A stretch of DNA of 53,985 nt from Mucinivorans sp036654415 (GTDB lineage: Bacteria; Bacteroidota; Bacteroidia; Bacteroidales; Rikenellaceae), in the NCBI GenBank assembly GCA_036654415.1, contig JAVVSB010000009.1, positions 1 to 53,985 of the forward strand, in the 5' to 3' direction. Positions 33,464 to 41,820 of this stretch are shown piece by piece. A program made the position numbers and the translations under genes. How positions within the stretch are numbered: the stretch's first letter is position 1; every line of letters starts with the position of its first letter. The notes under the pieces were generated by a model, which searched no databases, was not told the origin of the DNA, and saw only the letters and a list, made by a program, of their open reading frames with translations.

Positions 33464-35251
33464 ATGAAAAACATACGAAATTTTTGCATTATTGCCCATA
33501 TCGACCATGGTAAGTCAACCTTGGCTGACCGTTTATTGGACGTAACCAACACTATAACCGAGCGCGAGAAACAGGCTCAAGTTCTTGATAATATGGAACT
33601 TGAGCGTGAAAAAGGCATCACCATCAAGTCTCATGCCATACAGATGGACTATGTACAAGAGGGCCAAAAATATGTGCTCAACTTAATCGACACCCCAGGA
33701 CACGTCGATTTTTCCTATGAGGTCAGCCGCGCCATTGCCTCGTGCGAGGGGGCGTTACTGGTGGTTGATGCCACACAAGGTATTCAGGCTCAGACCATCA
33801 GTAATCTCTACTTAGCCCTAGGCAACGACCTGGAGATTATTCCCGTACTCAACAAAATTGATATGGAGTCAGCGATGGTGGAGGAGGTTAAGGACCAAAT
33901 TGTGGATTTAATAGGCTGTCGCCGCGAAGAGATTCTCTCCTGCTCGGCCAAAACTGGTGTTGGTGTTCCCGAAATTTTGGAAGCTATTGTCGAGCGTATT
34001 CCTGCCCCTAAAGGGTCAGAAGAAGCCCCACTGCAAGCGCTGATTTTTGACTCTGTATTCAACTCTTTTCGTGGTATTATCGCCTATTTTAGGGTCATGA
34101 ACGGAGTGATACACCAGGGGGAAAAGGTTAAATTTTTTAATAATGGCAATGAGTATATAGCTGATGAAATTGGTGTACTCCGAATGAAAATGTCACCTAA
34201 AAGCGAGGTTAAGGCTGGCGATGTGGGGTATATAATTTCTGGTATTAAGACCTCGGCAGATGTCAAGGTGGGCGACACTATTACCACAGTGGTCAACCCT
34301 TGTAAGAACCATATCGATGGTTTTGAAGATGTAAAACCTATGGTCTTTGCTGGGCTCTATCCTGTTGAAAGTGACCAGTACGAGGAGTTGCGCTCGGCCA
34401 TTGAGAAACTGCAACTGAACGATGCTTCACTTAGTTTTGAGCCCGAGAGTTCACTAGCTTTGGGTTTTGGGTTCCGCTGCGGTTTTTTGGGGTTGCTCCA
34501 TATGGAGATTATCCAGGAGAGACTCTATCGCGAGTTCGATATGGACGTAATCACTACGGTTCCTAATGTGTCATATTTGGTCTACACCACAAAAGGTGAA
34601 CAGATATCAATCCACAACCCTTCTGGTTTGCCCGAGCCCACACTTATCGACCACATAGAGGAACCATATATTAATGCTCAGGTAATAACCAAAACCGAAT
34701 ATTTGGGTAATGTGATGAGCCTGTGTATTGACAAACGAGGTACACTTAAAAGTCAAAATTTCATTACCACTGACCGCGTAGAGGTTAATTTCGAGATGCC
34801 TCTGGCCGAAATTGTCTTCGACTTTTACGACAAGCTCAAATCTATATCGCGTGGATACGCCAGTTTCGATTACCACCAAACTGGGTACAAACCTTCGCAA
34901 TTGGCTAAATTGGATATCCTGCTCAACGGAGAACCTGTGGATGCACTTTCGGCACTTATATATAAGGATAACGCCTATGATTTTGGACGACGTATGTGCG
35001 AAAAGCTCAAGGAGCTTATTCCTCGTCAACAGTTTGACATTGCTATTCAGGCGGCCATAGGGGCTAAAATCATCGCCCGCGAGACAGTCAAGGCTTTACG
35101 CAAGGATGTGACGGCCAAATGTTATGGTGGGGATATATCGCGTAAGCGCAAACTACTCGACAAACAGAAAAAAGGTAAGAAGCGTATGCGTCAGATAGGC
35201 AATGTTGAAGTACCACAGTCTGCCTTCCTTGCCGTACTTAAGATGGATTGA
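33464..35251 (+). CDS. lepA: Elongation factor 4
   Basis: A 595-residue translational GTPase that acts on stalled or mistranslocated ribosomes and in initiation. G motifs are AHIDHGKSTLADRL near residue 10, the DTPGHVDFSYEVSRA block near 76 and NKIDM near 130. The C-terminal EF4-specific region includes GFRCGFLGLLHMEIIQERL and SRKRKLLDKQKKGKKRMRQ with a final GNVEVPQSAFLAVLKMD. I chose the ATG at 33464, which gives the standard MKNIRNFCIIAHIDHGKST start; an upstream TTG would overlap the promoter box. Confidence 0.97.
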   Translation: MKNIRNFCIIAHIDHGKSTLADRLLDVTNTITEREKQAQVLDNMELEREKGITIKSHAIQMDYVQEGQKYVLNLIDTPGHVDFSYEVSRAIASCEGALLVVDATQGIQAQTISNLYLALGNDLEIIPVLNKIDMESAMVEEVKDQIVDLIGCRREEILSCSAKTGVGVPEILEAIVERIPAPKGSEEAPLQALIFDSVFNSFRGIIAYFRVMNGVIHQGEKVKFFNNGNEYIADEIGVLRMKMSPKSEVKAGDVGYIISGIKTSADVKVGDTITTVVNPCKNHIDGFEDVKPMVFAGLYPVESDQYEELRSAIEKLQLNDASLSFEPESSLALGFGFRCGFLGLLHMEIIQERLYREFDMDVITTVPNVSYLVYTTKGEQISIHNPSGLPEPTLIDHIEEPYINAQVITKTEYLGNVMSLCIDKRGTLKSQNFITTDRVEVNFEMPLAEIVFDFYDKLKSISRGYASFDYHQTGYKPSQLAKLDILLNGEPVDALSALIYKDNAYDFGRRMCEKLKELIPRQQFDIAIQAAIGAKIIARETVKALRKDVTAKCYGGDISRKRKLLDKQKKGKKRMRQIGNVEVPQSAFLAVLKMD

Positions 35252-35278
35252 CAAACAGGTCGGAACCTAAAAAATCAT

Positions 35279-35314
35279 AAAAGTTGCAAACCAAAACATA
35301 AGTTTGCAACTTTT
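35279..35314 (+). terminator. lepA terminator
   Basis: A perfect 13-base-pair stem (35279-35291 with 35302-35314), ten-base loop, then further Ts to 35317. Confidence 0.85.
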
Positions 35315-35352
35315 TTTGCTTAAATTTGTGGTCAATAAATATATAAAAACCG

Positions 35353-37230
35353 ATGAGAAAACTATTTCTTGCACTTATAATGTTACTGCCGCTGGGGGCA
35401 TTAGCACAAATTGCAATTATTCCCCAGCCCAACAAAATTGAGATGGCCCCCAAAGAGGGTTACTACACCTTAAGCCCAAAGGACAAAATAGTGGTGGCCA
35501 CCGACAACCAAAAATTAAACGAGGTGGCTCTCTATTTTAACACCAAAATTAAGATGGCCACTGGTTTTACTTTACCTCTGGTTACCAAGGGTCGTGGAAT
35601 AAGGTTAGCTCTAGATAAATCACTACCCACGGAGGGGTACACCCTAAAGAGTTCAAAAAACGGCATCGAAATCACAGGTGGTTCTGCCAGTGGTGTTTTC
35701 TATGGTGTACAGAGTTTACTTCAGTTACTACCTAAGCAGATTAAAAGCAACACCATACAAAGTAACGTATGGAGTGTGCCTTACTTGCGTATTGAAGATG
35801 CGCCACGTTTTGCATGGCGTGGCATGATGCTTGACGTAAGCCGTTACTTTTTCACCAAACAAGAGGTGATGAGTTATATCGACCAGATGGCCGAGTATAA
35901 GATGAATGTTTTCCATTGGCACCTAACCGATGACCAGGGGTGGCGTATAGAGATAAAGTCACTGCCCGAGCTCACCGAAAAAGGCTCCATGCGTGCCGCT
36001 CGCATTGGCGACTGGTGGAGCTTTGAGCGCCCCACCAAAGAGGAACCTAAGACTTATGGTGGCTACTATACTCAGCAGGATATCAAAGAGGTGGTGGCCT
36101 ATGCTGCTGAACGCTTTATAACTATTATGCCCGAAATAGACGTGCCTGGGCACAGCCTGGCCGCTCTGGTTGCCTTTCCAGAACTGGCCTGTTTGAAGGC
36201 TCCCGAGGCGGTGAATGTTGGTAATAAATTCTATGGTATAGACGAAAATTCGCTCTGTGCGGGCAATCCCAAAAGTTACGAGCTCATGGAGAAGGTACTT
36301 CGAGAGGTCGCCGAGCTCTTCCCATGCCAATATATCCACATTGGTGGCGATGAATGTTTTAAAGGTTTTTGGACAAAATGTCCTAAGTGCCAGGCTATGA
36401 TGGCCAAGCAAGGGCTCAAAAATGTCAATGAATTGCAGAGCTATTTTATCCGTCAGATGGAAAAGATACTTCAATCCAATGGCAAACGTCTGGTGGGTTG
36501 GGACGAAATTTCTGAAGGTGGTCTTGCAGCCGAGGCCACAGTGATGTCTTGGCGCGGAATGCAAGGTGGTATTGATGCAGCTAAAGAGGGGCACCACGTG
36601 ATTATGACCCCCAATAACCACTGCTATCTAGACCTCTACCAGGGTGAGACTTCAGTTGAGCCAACCACCTACTCTATGTGTCGACTGAGCGACAGCTATG
36701 CCTTTGAGCCTGTACCCGACGGAGTTGCCCCGGAACTTATTTTGGGTGGTCAAGGTAACTTGTGGGCTGAGTCTGTGCCCAACTTCCGCCACGCAGAATA
36801 TATGACCTGGCCTCGTGGATGGGCATTGGCCGAGGTGCTGTGGAGCAAAAAAGAGAATAGGGACTGGAAGGGGTTCGTGGCTAAACTTGAGCCACATTTC
36901 GAGAGAGCCGACATGGCACAAACCAAATACGCTCGTAGTGTCTACAACGCAATTGTAACACCGTTTACAGACACACTCGCCAAATGTGTAAAAATTGAAT
37001 TGGGCAAAGAAATTAATAATATCGATATTTACTACTCTTTTGATGGCTCTTTCCCAGACAATTATTCGTCAAAATATGTGGGAGAACCACTCACTATCCC
37101 GCGCAACGCCACACGAATAATCATAGCTACATATATAGGTTCTCGGCCTGTGGGTGAACGTATCTCCATCGAAACAAAAGATATTATTTCCAGAGCCAGT
37201 AGTGTCCGTCGAACTTCGATTTTAGATTAA
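35353..37230 (+). CDS. Secreted GH20 beta-N-acetylhexosaminidase
   Basis: A 625-residue exported enzyme of glycoside hydrolase family 20, which removes terminal N-acetylglucosamine or N-acetylgalactosamine from glycans. Signal peptide MRKLFLALIMLLPLGALAQ; an N-terminal GH20b domain (about 20-150); catalytic barrel starting at PRFAWRGMMLDVSRYF; the NVFHWHLTDDQGWRIE block near 185; catalytic pair Asp333-Glu334 in YIHIGGDECFKGFW; and tryptophan-rich VMSWRGM and GGQGNLWAE. A C-terminal ~80-residue region resembles a chitobiase/beta-hexosaminidase C-terminal beta domain. A TAAATTTG box at 35321-35328 precedes it. Confidence 0.95.
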   Translation: MRKLFLALIMLLPLGALAQIAIIPQPNKIEMAPKEGYYTLSPKDKIVVATDNQKLNEVALYFNTKIKMATGFTLPLVTKGRGIRLALDKSLPTEGYTLKSSKNGIEITGGSASGVFYGVQSLLQLLPKQIKSNTIQSNVWSVPYLRIEDAPRFAWRGMMLDVSRYFFTKQEVMSYIDQMAEYKMNVFHWHLTDDQGWRIEIKSLPELTEKGSMRAARIGDWWSFERPTKEEPKTYGGYYTQQDIKEVVAYAAERFITIMPEIDVPGHSLAALVAFPELACLKAPEAVNVGNKFYGIDENSLCAGNPKSYELMEKVLREVAELFPCQYIHIGGDECFKGFWTKCPKCQAMMAKQGLKNVNELQSYFIRQMEKILQSNGKRLVGWDEISEGGLAAEATVMSWRGMQGGIDAAKEGHHVIMTPNNHCYLDLYQGETSVEPTTYSMCRLSDSYAFEPVPDGVAPELILGGQGNLWAESVPNFRHAEYMTWPRGWALAEVLWSKKENRDWKGFVAKLEPHFERADMAQTKYARSVYNAIVTPFTDTLAKCVKIELGKEINNIDIYYSFDGSFPDNYSSKYVGEPLTIPRNATRIIIATYIGSRPVGERISIETKDIISRASSVRRTSILD

Positions 37231-37299
37231 ACCAACCCAAAGTGGTCAAACATAAACAGCAGCCCGTTTTTGCACAAACCAAATAGGTTAATACAATAA

Positions 37300-37332
37300 A
37301 AGGTCATTCCAATACCGAAATGGGATGACCTT
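37300..37332. terminator. Terminator between the GH20 and nitroreductase genes
   Basis: An 11-base-pair stem (AAGGTCATTCC with GGGATGACCTT, one G-T pair) and an 11-base loop, between convergent genes. Confidence 0.6.
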
Positions 37333-37412
37333 GTTATTAACGTAATATCCATAGTCTTTTACTAACAGTTACCCTTGCGTGATATACTTCTACTGGGTCC
37401 TCTTGTTTGCTT

Positions 37413-38270
37413 TTAGTAACGCTTCACCACTAACTTTTTTCTGTCCACATAATTGGGGTAACGAAATTGTGGAATCCCAAGTGCCATACCAGCGTGAATG
37501 GTTCCATCGACACCTAGCTTTTTATTCAGGGCCTGACTCTGCTTGATGGCCGAACATACAAACCCTGTATAGAATTGGCTTACCCCTAAACTTTCGGCCA
37601 TAAGCGAACCATTTTCGTAGGCCAGGTTAGCATCTTGACATCCAAAGCGATTCTTGGCAGGGGTGTGAATAAAAATCACAGCAGTGGCTCCGCGCAGTAT
37701 CATATCATTACCTTTGGCCCGTTCGGCCAAAAGTCTATTAAAATGTGGCACATATTTATACAGCCCGCCAGCAAAAGGCTTGACTACCATTTTGATGAAC
37801 GGATTGGTCAACTTTTTGACTACCGAGTCAAACACCCCAAGGGTAAAGTCGGTAATAAAACCTAAGAGTACAGGGTCGGTAACCAACGTAAATTCTACCT
37901 GTTGGAGGTTACTGGCTGTAGGGGCCAGATGAGCAGCGCGAAGTATCTGCTCCAACATCTCGGTCGGCACTGCCGTTTTTGAAAAGGCGCGATTGGAACG
38001 ACGAGCCGAACAAAGCAACATCACTTGAGCAGGAGTTGGCATCTGACCATAGTTGATAGCATGAGTTGCGGATAGTGGAAATTCAGAATGGTCAATTGAA
38101 CAGCTAGGGCAGGCATCTGTACAATGCCCACAAGCGATACACCCCGTGCTTGTTGTAATCTGAGGAGCTAATTTGGGCTCACTCTGCACAAAAATTAACG
38201 ATGGACACACCTTAACACAACGGCCACAACGAATACACGAGTCTAGATTTATTTTTATAGTTACCTCCAT
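37413..38270 (-). CDS. Nitroreductase-family flavoprotein with N-terminal 2[4Fe-4S] ferredoxin domain
   Basis: A 285-residue fusion. Residues 1-60 hold two CxxCxxCxxxC clusters (CIRCGRCVKVCP and CIACGHCTDACP), and the rest is an FMN-binding nitroreductase domain starting at SARRSNRAFSKTAVP, with APTASNLQQVEFTLV as the flavin-contact motif. Such fusions occur in anaerobes and pass electrons from ferredoxin to the flavin; the natural substrate is not known. No partner gene lies on the same strand. Confidence 0.93.
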   Translation of the reverse strand: MEVTIKINLDSCIRCGRCVKVCPSLIFVQSEPKLAPQITTSTGCIACGHCTDACPSCSIDHSEFPLSATHAINYGQMPTPAQVMLLCSARRSNRAFSKTAVPTEMLEQILRAAHLAPTASNLQQVEFTLVTDPVLLGFITDFTLGVFDSVVKKLTNPFIKMVVKPFAGGLYKYVPHFNRLLAERAKGNDMILRGATAVIFIHTPAKNRFGCQDANLAYENGSLMAESLGVSQFYTGFVCSAIKQSQALNKKLGVDGTIHAGMALGIPQFRYPNYVDRKKLVVKRY

Positions 38271-38332
38271 AGTATAAAAGTTTTATTTTCACAAAGATAT
38301 AATATTTTAAGCCTATTTGGATTAAAAAGTGG

Positions 38333-38363
38333 TTTGAAAATTAAGAATTAATACGTAACTTTG
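38333..38363 (+). promoter_or_regulatory. Promoter of the SGNH esterase-meaB unit
   Basis: TTTG (38333-38336), 19 bases, then TAACTTTG (38356-38363): an exact match to the Bacteroidota TTTG-N19-TAnnTTTG consensus and the best promoter in the window. The start codon is at 38388. Confidence 0.75.
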
Positions 38364-38387
38364 GGTAAAATTAACTATTCACGACAG

Positions 38388-39485
38388 ATGAAAAAAATAT
38401 TTATTTTAACCGCCTTGGTCAGCATATTTATGACAAGTGCATTGGCTCAGAGCTCATGGCACAACCCCGTAGTCGAAAAGGCCATACTCCACGGACAAAT
38501 TATGCCTGAGGCCCAACGAACTAACTTTTACCAACGCCTGCCTGATGCATCTAAATCGACAGTGACCGACCGTGTGTGGGGACTGTCCCAAAATTCAGCT
38601 GGTGAGAGTCTCTGTTTCTACACCAATTCCAAGAAAATTAACGTGCGCTATGCAATTGCCGAAGGCGCCTCTATGCCTCATATGCCAGCCACTGGCAAGA
38701 GCGGGGTTGACCTCTACGCCACTGATGCCTCTGGACAGTCGATATGGCTAGCCGCCCGCTACTGGGTGTCAGACACTTCTGGTTTCGATTACGCCCCTAT
38801 TTATTATCGCGATTCAATTCCAGGTAAGGGCTATCTCTACGAACTTTACTTGCCTCCATATAACACTGTAACATGGATAAATATTGGTGTAGATGAGGGT
38901 TGCCATTTTGAGTTTGTTAACCCCACCAATCAAAAACCCATTATTGCTTACGGAACCTCAATCACTCAAGGGGCTTGTGCCTCACGACCAGGAATGATAT
39001 GGCCAACCATTGTTGAGCGCGAGCTTAAGATACCACTCATTAATTTAGGATTTTCTGGTAATGGACTACTCGAAAAAGGGGTGCTTGATTTGATTAAGCA
39101 GACACCAGCTCAAGTTGTGATTTTGGACTGTATGCCCAATCTGTCAGCACGTTCGGTAGATGAGATTAAAACCTTGGTTATCAATGCTACTCATGAAATA
39201 CGTTCTGCACAACCCAATGTGCCCATTTTGATTGTCGACCATTTGGGCTACCCACATTCTGGTGCCATTGACGGCTACGCTCAGCAGGTCGAGGGAGCAA
39301 TCAAAGCCCAAACCCAAGCTATTGAATCACTCAAGAAAGAGGGAGTTAAGGGTATACATTACCTACGTTTTGATGAGATAGCCATGCCTCAGGATGGCAC
39401 CGTGGAGGGAGTTCACCCATCAGACTATGGGATGAGGGTATACGCTGATGCCTACATCAAAAAACTATCTAAAATTATTAATTAA
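38388..39485 (+). CDS. Secreted SGNH/GDSL esterase with N-terminal GxDLY domain
   Basis: A 365-residue exported protein (signal peptide MKKIFILTALVSIFMTSALA). Residues 30-180 form the jelly-roll-like domain that carries the GVDLYATD (GxDLY) motif, and the remainder is an SGNH hydrolase with nucleophile Ser191 in AYGTSITQGA, a glycine/asparagine block (NLGFSGNGLLEKGV) and a terminal catalytic histidine His343 in VEGVHPSDYG. The residue three before the histidine is Glu340 where aspartate is usual; glutamate may serve as the acid. It probably deacylates polysaccharides. The ATG at 38388 was chosen for its signal peptide. meaB follows six bases later. Confidence 0.9.
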   Translation: MKKIFILTALVSIFMTSALAQSSWHNPVVEKAILHGQIMPEAQRTNFYQRLPDASKSTVTDRVWGLSQNSAGESLCFYTNSKKINVRYAIAEGASMPHMPATGKSGVDLYATDASGQSIWLAARYWVSDTSGFDYAPIYYRDSIPGKGYLYELYLPPYNTVTWINIGVDEGCHFEFVNPTNQKPIIAYGTSITQGACASRPGMIWPTIVERELKIPLINLGFSGNGLLEKGVLDLIKQTPAQVVILDCMPNLSARSVDEIKTLVINATHEIRSAQPNVPILIVDHLGYPHSGAIDGYAQQVEGAIKAQTQAIESLKKEGVKGIHYLRFDEIAMPQDGTVEGVHPSDYGMRVYADAYIKKLSKIIN

Positions 39486-39491
39486 ATTTGT

Positions 39492-40586
39492 ATGGAACAT
39501 TTTGAAAATCACCATAAAGAACTTTTTTCGGAGAGCGCCATATCGGTTGGTAAAGGCATAGCACAACCACCAGTGCTCAACCCCTATTTTATCCGCTCGC
39601 GCAAGCGCAACCTCACGGTTGATGACTATGTGGAGGGGATACTCTCGGGCAATATCACCATTCTAAGTCGAGCCATCACCCTTATTGAGAGCCTGCTGCC
39701 CGAACATCACGCTTTGGCCCAACTGATTATCGAAAAGTGTTTGCCCCACAGTGGCCACTCCATTCGTATCGGTATTACTGGTGTGCCTGGAGCTGGAAAA
39801 TCTACATTTATTGAGGCCATTGGTGGTAAAATAACCTCAATGGGCCATAAGTTAGCCGTGCTGGCCATAGACCCATCGTCTGAGCGCAGTAAGGGTTCTA
39901 TTTTGGGCGACAAAACACGTATGGAGACCTTGGTACACGACCCAAAGGCCTTTATTCGCCCCAGCCCTTCGGCTGGTTCTTTGGGCGGTGTGGCTCGTAA
40001 AACTCGAGAGACAGTCGTGTTATGTGAGGCTGCAGGTTTTGATGTAATTTTTATTGAAACCGTCGGTGTTGGACAGAGCGAAACAGCTGTACACTCAATG
40101 GTTGACCTGTTTTTATTGCTCCAAATTTCGGGAGCAGGCGATGAGTTACAGGGCATCAAACGAGGTATCATGGAGATGGCTGATGTGATTGCTATAACCA
40201 AAGCCGATGGGGCAAACATCGAACGCGCTGAATTGGCTAAAGCTCATTATGTCAATGCACTACAACTGTTTCCAATGCCACTGTCTGGTTGGAAGCCTAG
40301 GGTTTACACCACCTCAGCCACCGAGGGAATCGGACTTACTGAGTTATGGGGAGGCATTGATGATTTTCTGAAATTCACCAAGAAAAATCAGTACTTCACC
40401 GAGAACCGAGCACGCCAAGCCAAATATTGGATGTACGAGACTATAAACGCAGCACTGAGTGAGAATTTCTATAAATCACCACTCATTGAGCCTCTTTTAG
40501 GGCAATATGAGCAGGCTGTACTAGAAGATAAAATGAGTAGTTTTACAGCTGCAGCTGAACTACTTAAGATATATACAAAAAATTAA
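39492..40586 (+). CDS. meaB: Methylmalonyl-CoA mutase-associated GTPase MeaB
   Basis: A 364-residue G3E-family GTPase (also called ArgK) that loads and protects the B12 cofactor of methylmalonyl-CoA mutase. Marks are the P-loop GITGVPGAGKSTFIEA near residue 95, LAIDPSSERSKGSILGDKTRM, RPSPSAGSLGGVARKT, the FIETVGVGQSE switch region and AITKADGAN. The mutase genes mutA/mutB are not in the window. It lies six bases after the secreted esterase gene and ends in a terminator at 40594. Confidence 0.96.
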   Translation: MEHFENHHKELFSESAISVGKGIAQPPVLNPYFIRSRKRNLTVDDYVEGILSGNITILSRAITLIESLLPEHHALAQLIIEKCLPHSGHSIRIGITGVPGAGKSTFIEAIGGKITSMGHKLAVLAIDPSSERSKGSILGDKTRMETLVHDPKAFIRPSPSAGSLGGVARKTRETVVLCEAAGFDVIFIETVGVGQSETAVHSMVDLFLLLQISGAGDELQGIKRGIMEMADVIAITKADGANIERAELAKAHYVNALQLFPMPLSGWKPRVYTTSATEGIGLTELWGGIDDFLKFTKKNQYFTENRARQAKYWMYETINAALSENFYKSPLIEPLLGQYEQAVLEDKMSSFTAAAELLKIYTKN

Positions 40587-40593
40587 TTAAAAT

Positions 40594-40629
40594 AAAAACC
40601 ACAAAAATCATGGTCAATAGGTGGTTTTT
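40594..40629 (+). terminator. meaB terminator
   Basis: A nine-base-pair stem (AAAAACCAC with GTGGTTTTT) with an 18-base loop. It overlaps the region where the tRNA-Leu promoter -33 element should lie. Confidence 0.75.
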
Positions 40630-40632
40630 TAT

Positions 40633-40640
40633 TATCTTTG
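40633..40640 (+). promoter_or_regulatory. Promoter -7 box of tRNA-Leu
   Basis: TATCTTTG, matching TAnnTTTG, lies 35 bases before the mature tRNA. Confidence 0.6.
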
Positions 40641-40674
40641 CAGGCCGAAAATCTTAAACGAAGATTTGCTTGAG

Positions 40675-40758
40675 GCCCAGATGGTGAAATTGGTAGACAC
40701 GCTACTCTCAGAAGGTAGTGCCGGTTGCGGTGTGCAAGTTCGAGTCTTGTTCTGGGCA
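40675..40758 (+). tRNA. tRNA-Leu (anticodon CAG)
   Basis: An 84-base class II tRNA. Acceptor strands GCCCAGA (40675-40681) and TCTGGGC (40751-40757) pair fully, with A as discriminator. The anticodon stem CTACT/GGTAG closes the loop CTCAGAA, giving anticodon CAG for CUG codons. A long variable arm and the T-loop sequence GTTCGAGTC follow. The CCA end is not encoded. It is a single-tRNA transcription unit with its own promoter box and terminator. Confidence 0.95.
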
Positions 40759-40762
40759 CGTT

Positions 40763-40807
40763 CAATAGGCTGATAACACGATAGTTATCAGCCTATTGTG
40801 TGTTTTT
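40763..40807 (+). terminator. tRNA-Leu terminator
   Basis: A perfect 15-base-pair stem (40763-40777 with 40784-40798), six-base loop ACGATA, then a T run. Confidence 0.92.
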
Positions 40808-40916
40808 GACCCATATGTATTTTTCCAAGAGTTAGGTTCGTTGTTGTGAATTTGGAAATTAATTCATAGCTTTGTAGCTAATAAACGTTCCCCAAAAAAC
40901 ATCAAAGATAAAAAAT

Positions 40917-41783
40917 ATGAAAATTATCGTTTTGGCCAAGCAGGTGCCCGACACCCGCAATGTTGGCAAAGATGCTATGAAGGCCGATGGCACAGTTAAT
41001 CGTGCTGCGCTTGAGGCAATCTACAACCCTGAAGATTTGAATGCTTTGGAACAAGCCTTGGTGCTCAAGGACTCCAATGAAGGTTCAACAGTCACCATCC
41101 TAACCATGGGCCCTCCACGCGCTGCAGAGGTTATTCGCGAAAGCATGTTCCGTGGAGCCGACAGCGGAGTCTTAGTCACTGACCGTAAATTTGCTGGAGC
41201 CGATACACTGGCCACAAGTTATACTTTGGCTGCGGCCATCCGTAAGATGGGGGCAGACGTAGTAGTTGCTGGTCGACAAGCTATTGACGGTGATACAGCT
41301 CAAGTGGGGCCACAGGTGGCCGAAAAATTAGGTATGCCTCAAATCACATATTGTGAACAGATTATCAGCAGTTGTGATAAGGAGATTGTTATCAAACGTC
41401 GTTTGGAACACGGTACCGAAGTGGTAAGCTCTACCCTGCCTGTGGTGATAACCGTCAACGCCTCAGCTCCAGAGTGCCGTCCTCGTAATGCTAAATTGGT
41501 GCTTAAATACAAACACGCCAAAACAGTAAGCGAAGTGCAGGAACTCAAAGAGGATTATTATTTGGCTCTGCGCACGGACCGTTGCTACCTAGGTATTACA
41601 GAATGGGGAGCTTCTGATTTAGATGTTGATGCCCAACAATTGGGTCTAAGCGGCTCGCCAACAAAGGTTAAGAAGATTGACAATGTGGTCTTTGCAGCCA
41701 AAGAGAGTAAAAAAATAGGCTCTTCGGATACTGATATATCTCTGCTTATGAAAGAGCTTATCTCGTCACACACAATCGGTTAA
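40917..41783 (+). CDS. etfB: Electron transfer flavoprotein beta subunit
   Basis: A 288-residue subunit that, with EtfA, carries electrons from acyl-CoA dehydrogenases. Marks are IVLAKQVPDTRNVGKDAM at the N-terminus, NPEDLNALEQAL, MGPPRAAEVIRE, and VVAGRQAIDGDTAQVGPQVAE near residue 116 (split blocks), the AMP/FAD-site region of the family. It opens the etfB-etfA-acyl-CoA dehydrogenase operon. A TAGCTTTG box lies at 40867-40874 with a TTGT 19 bases upstream of it. Confidence 0.96.
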   Translation: MKIIVLAKQVPDTRNVGKDAMKADGTVNRAALEAIYNPEDLNALEQALVLKDSNEGSTVTILTMGPPRAAEVIRESMFRGADSGVLVTDRKFAGADTLATSYTLAAAIRKMGADVVVAGRQAIDGDTAQVGPQVAEKLGMPQITYCEQIISSCDKEIVIKRRLEHGTEVVSSTLPVVITVNASAPECRPRNAKLVLKYKHAKTVSEVQELKEDYYLALRTDRCYLGITEWGASDLDVDAQQLGLSGSPTKVKKIDNVVFAAKESKKIGSSDTDISLLMKELISSHTIG

Positions 41784-41820
41784 CCACCATAACGCTTAAT
41801 TCTAAATTCTTAATTCAAAG

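Noticed and set aside
33364..33552. Longer N-terminus of the nucleoside phosphorylase running into lepA
   Set aside because: The added residues do not fit the family, cross the divergent promoter region and overlap lepA. The ATG at 33363 gives the normal N-terminus.
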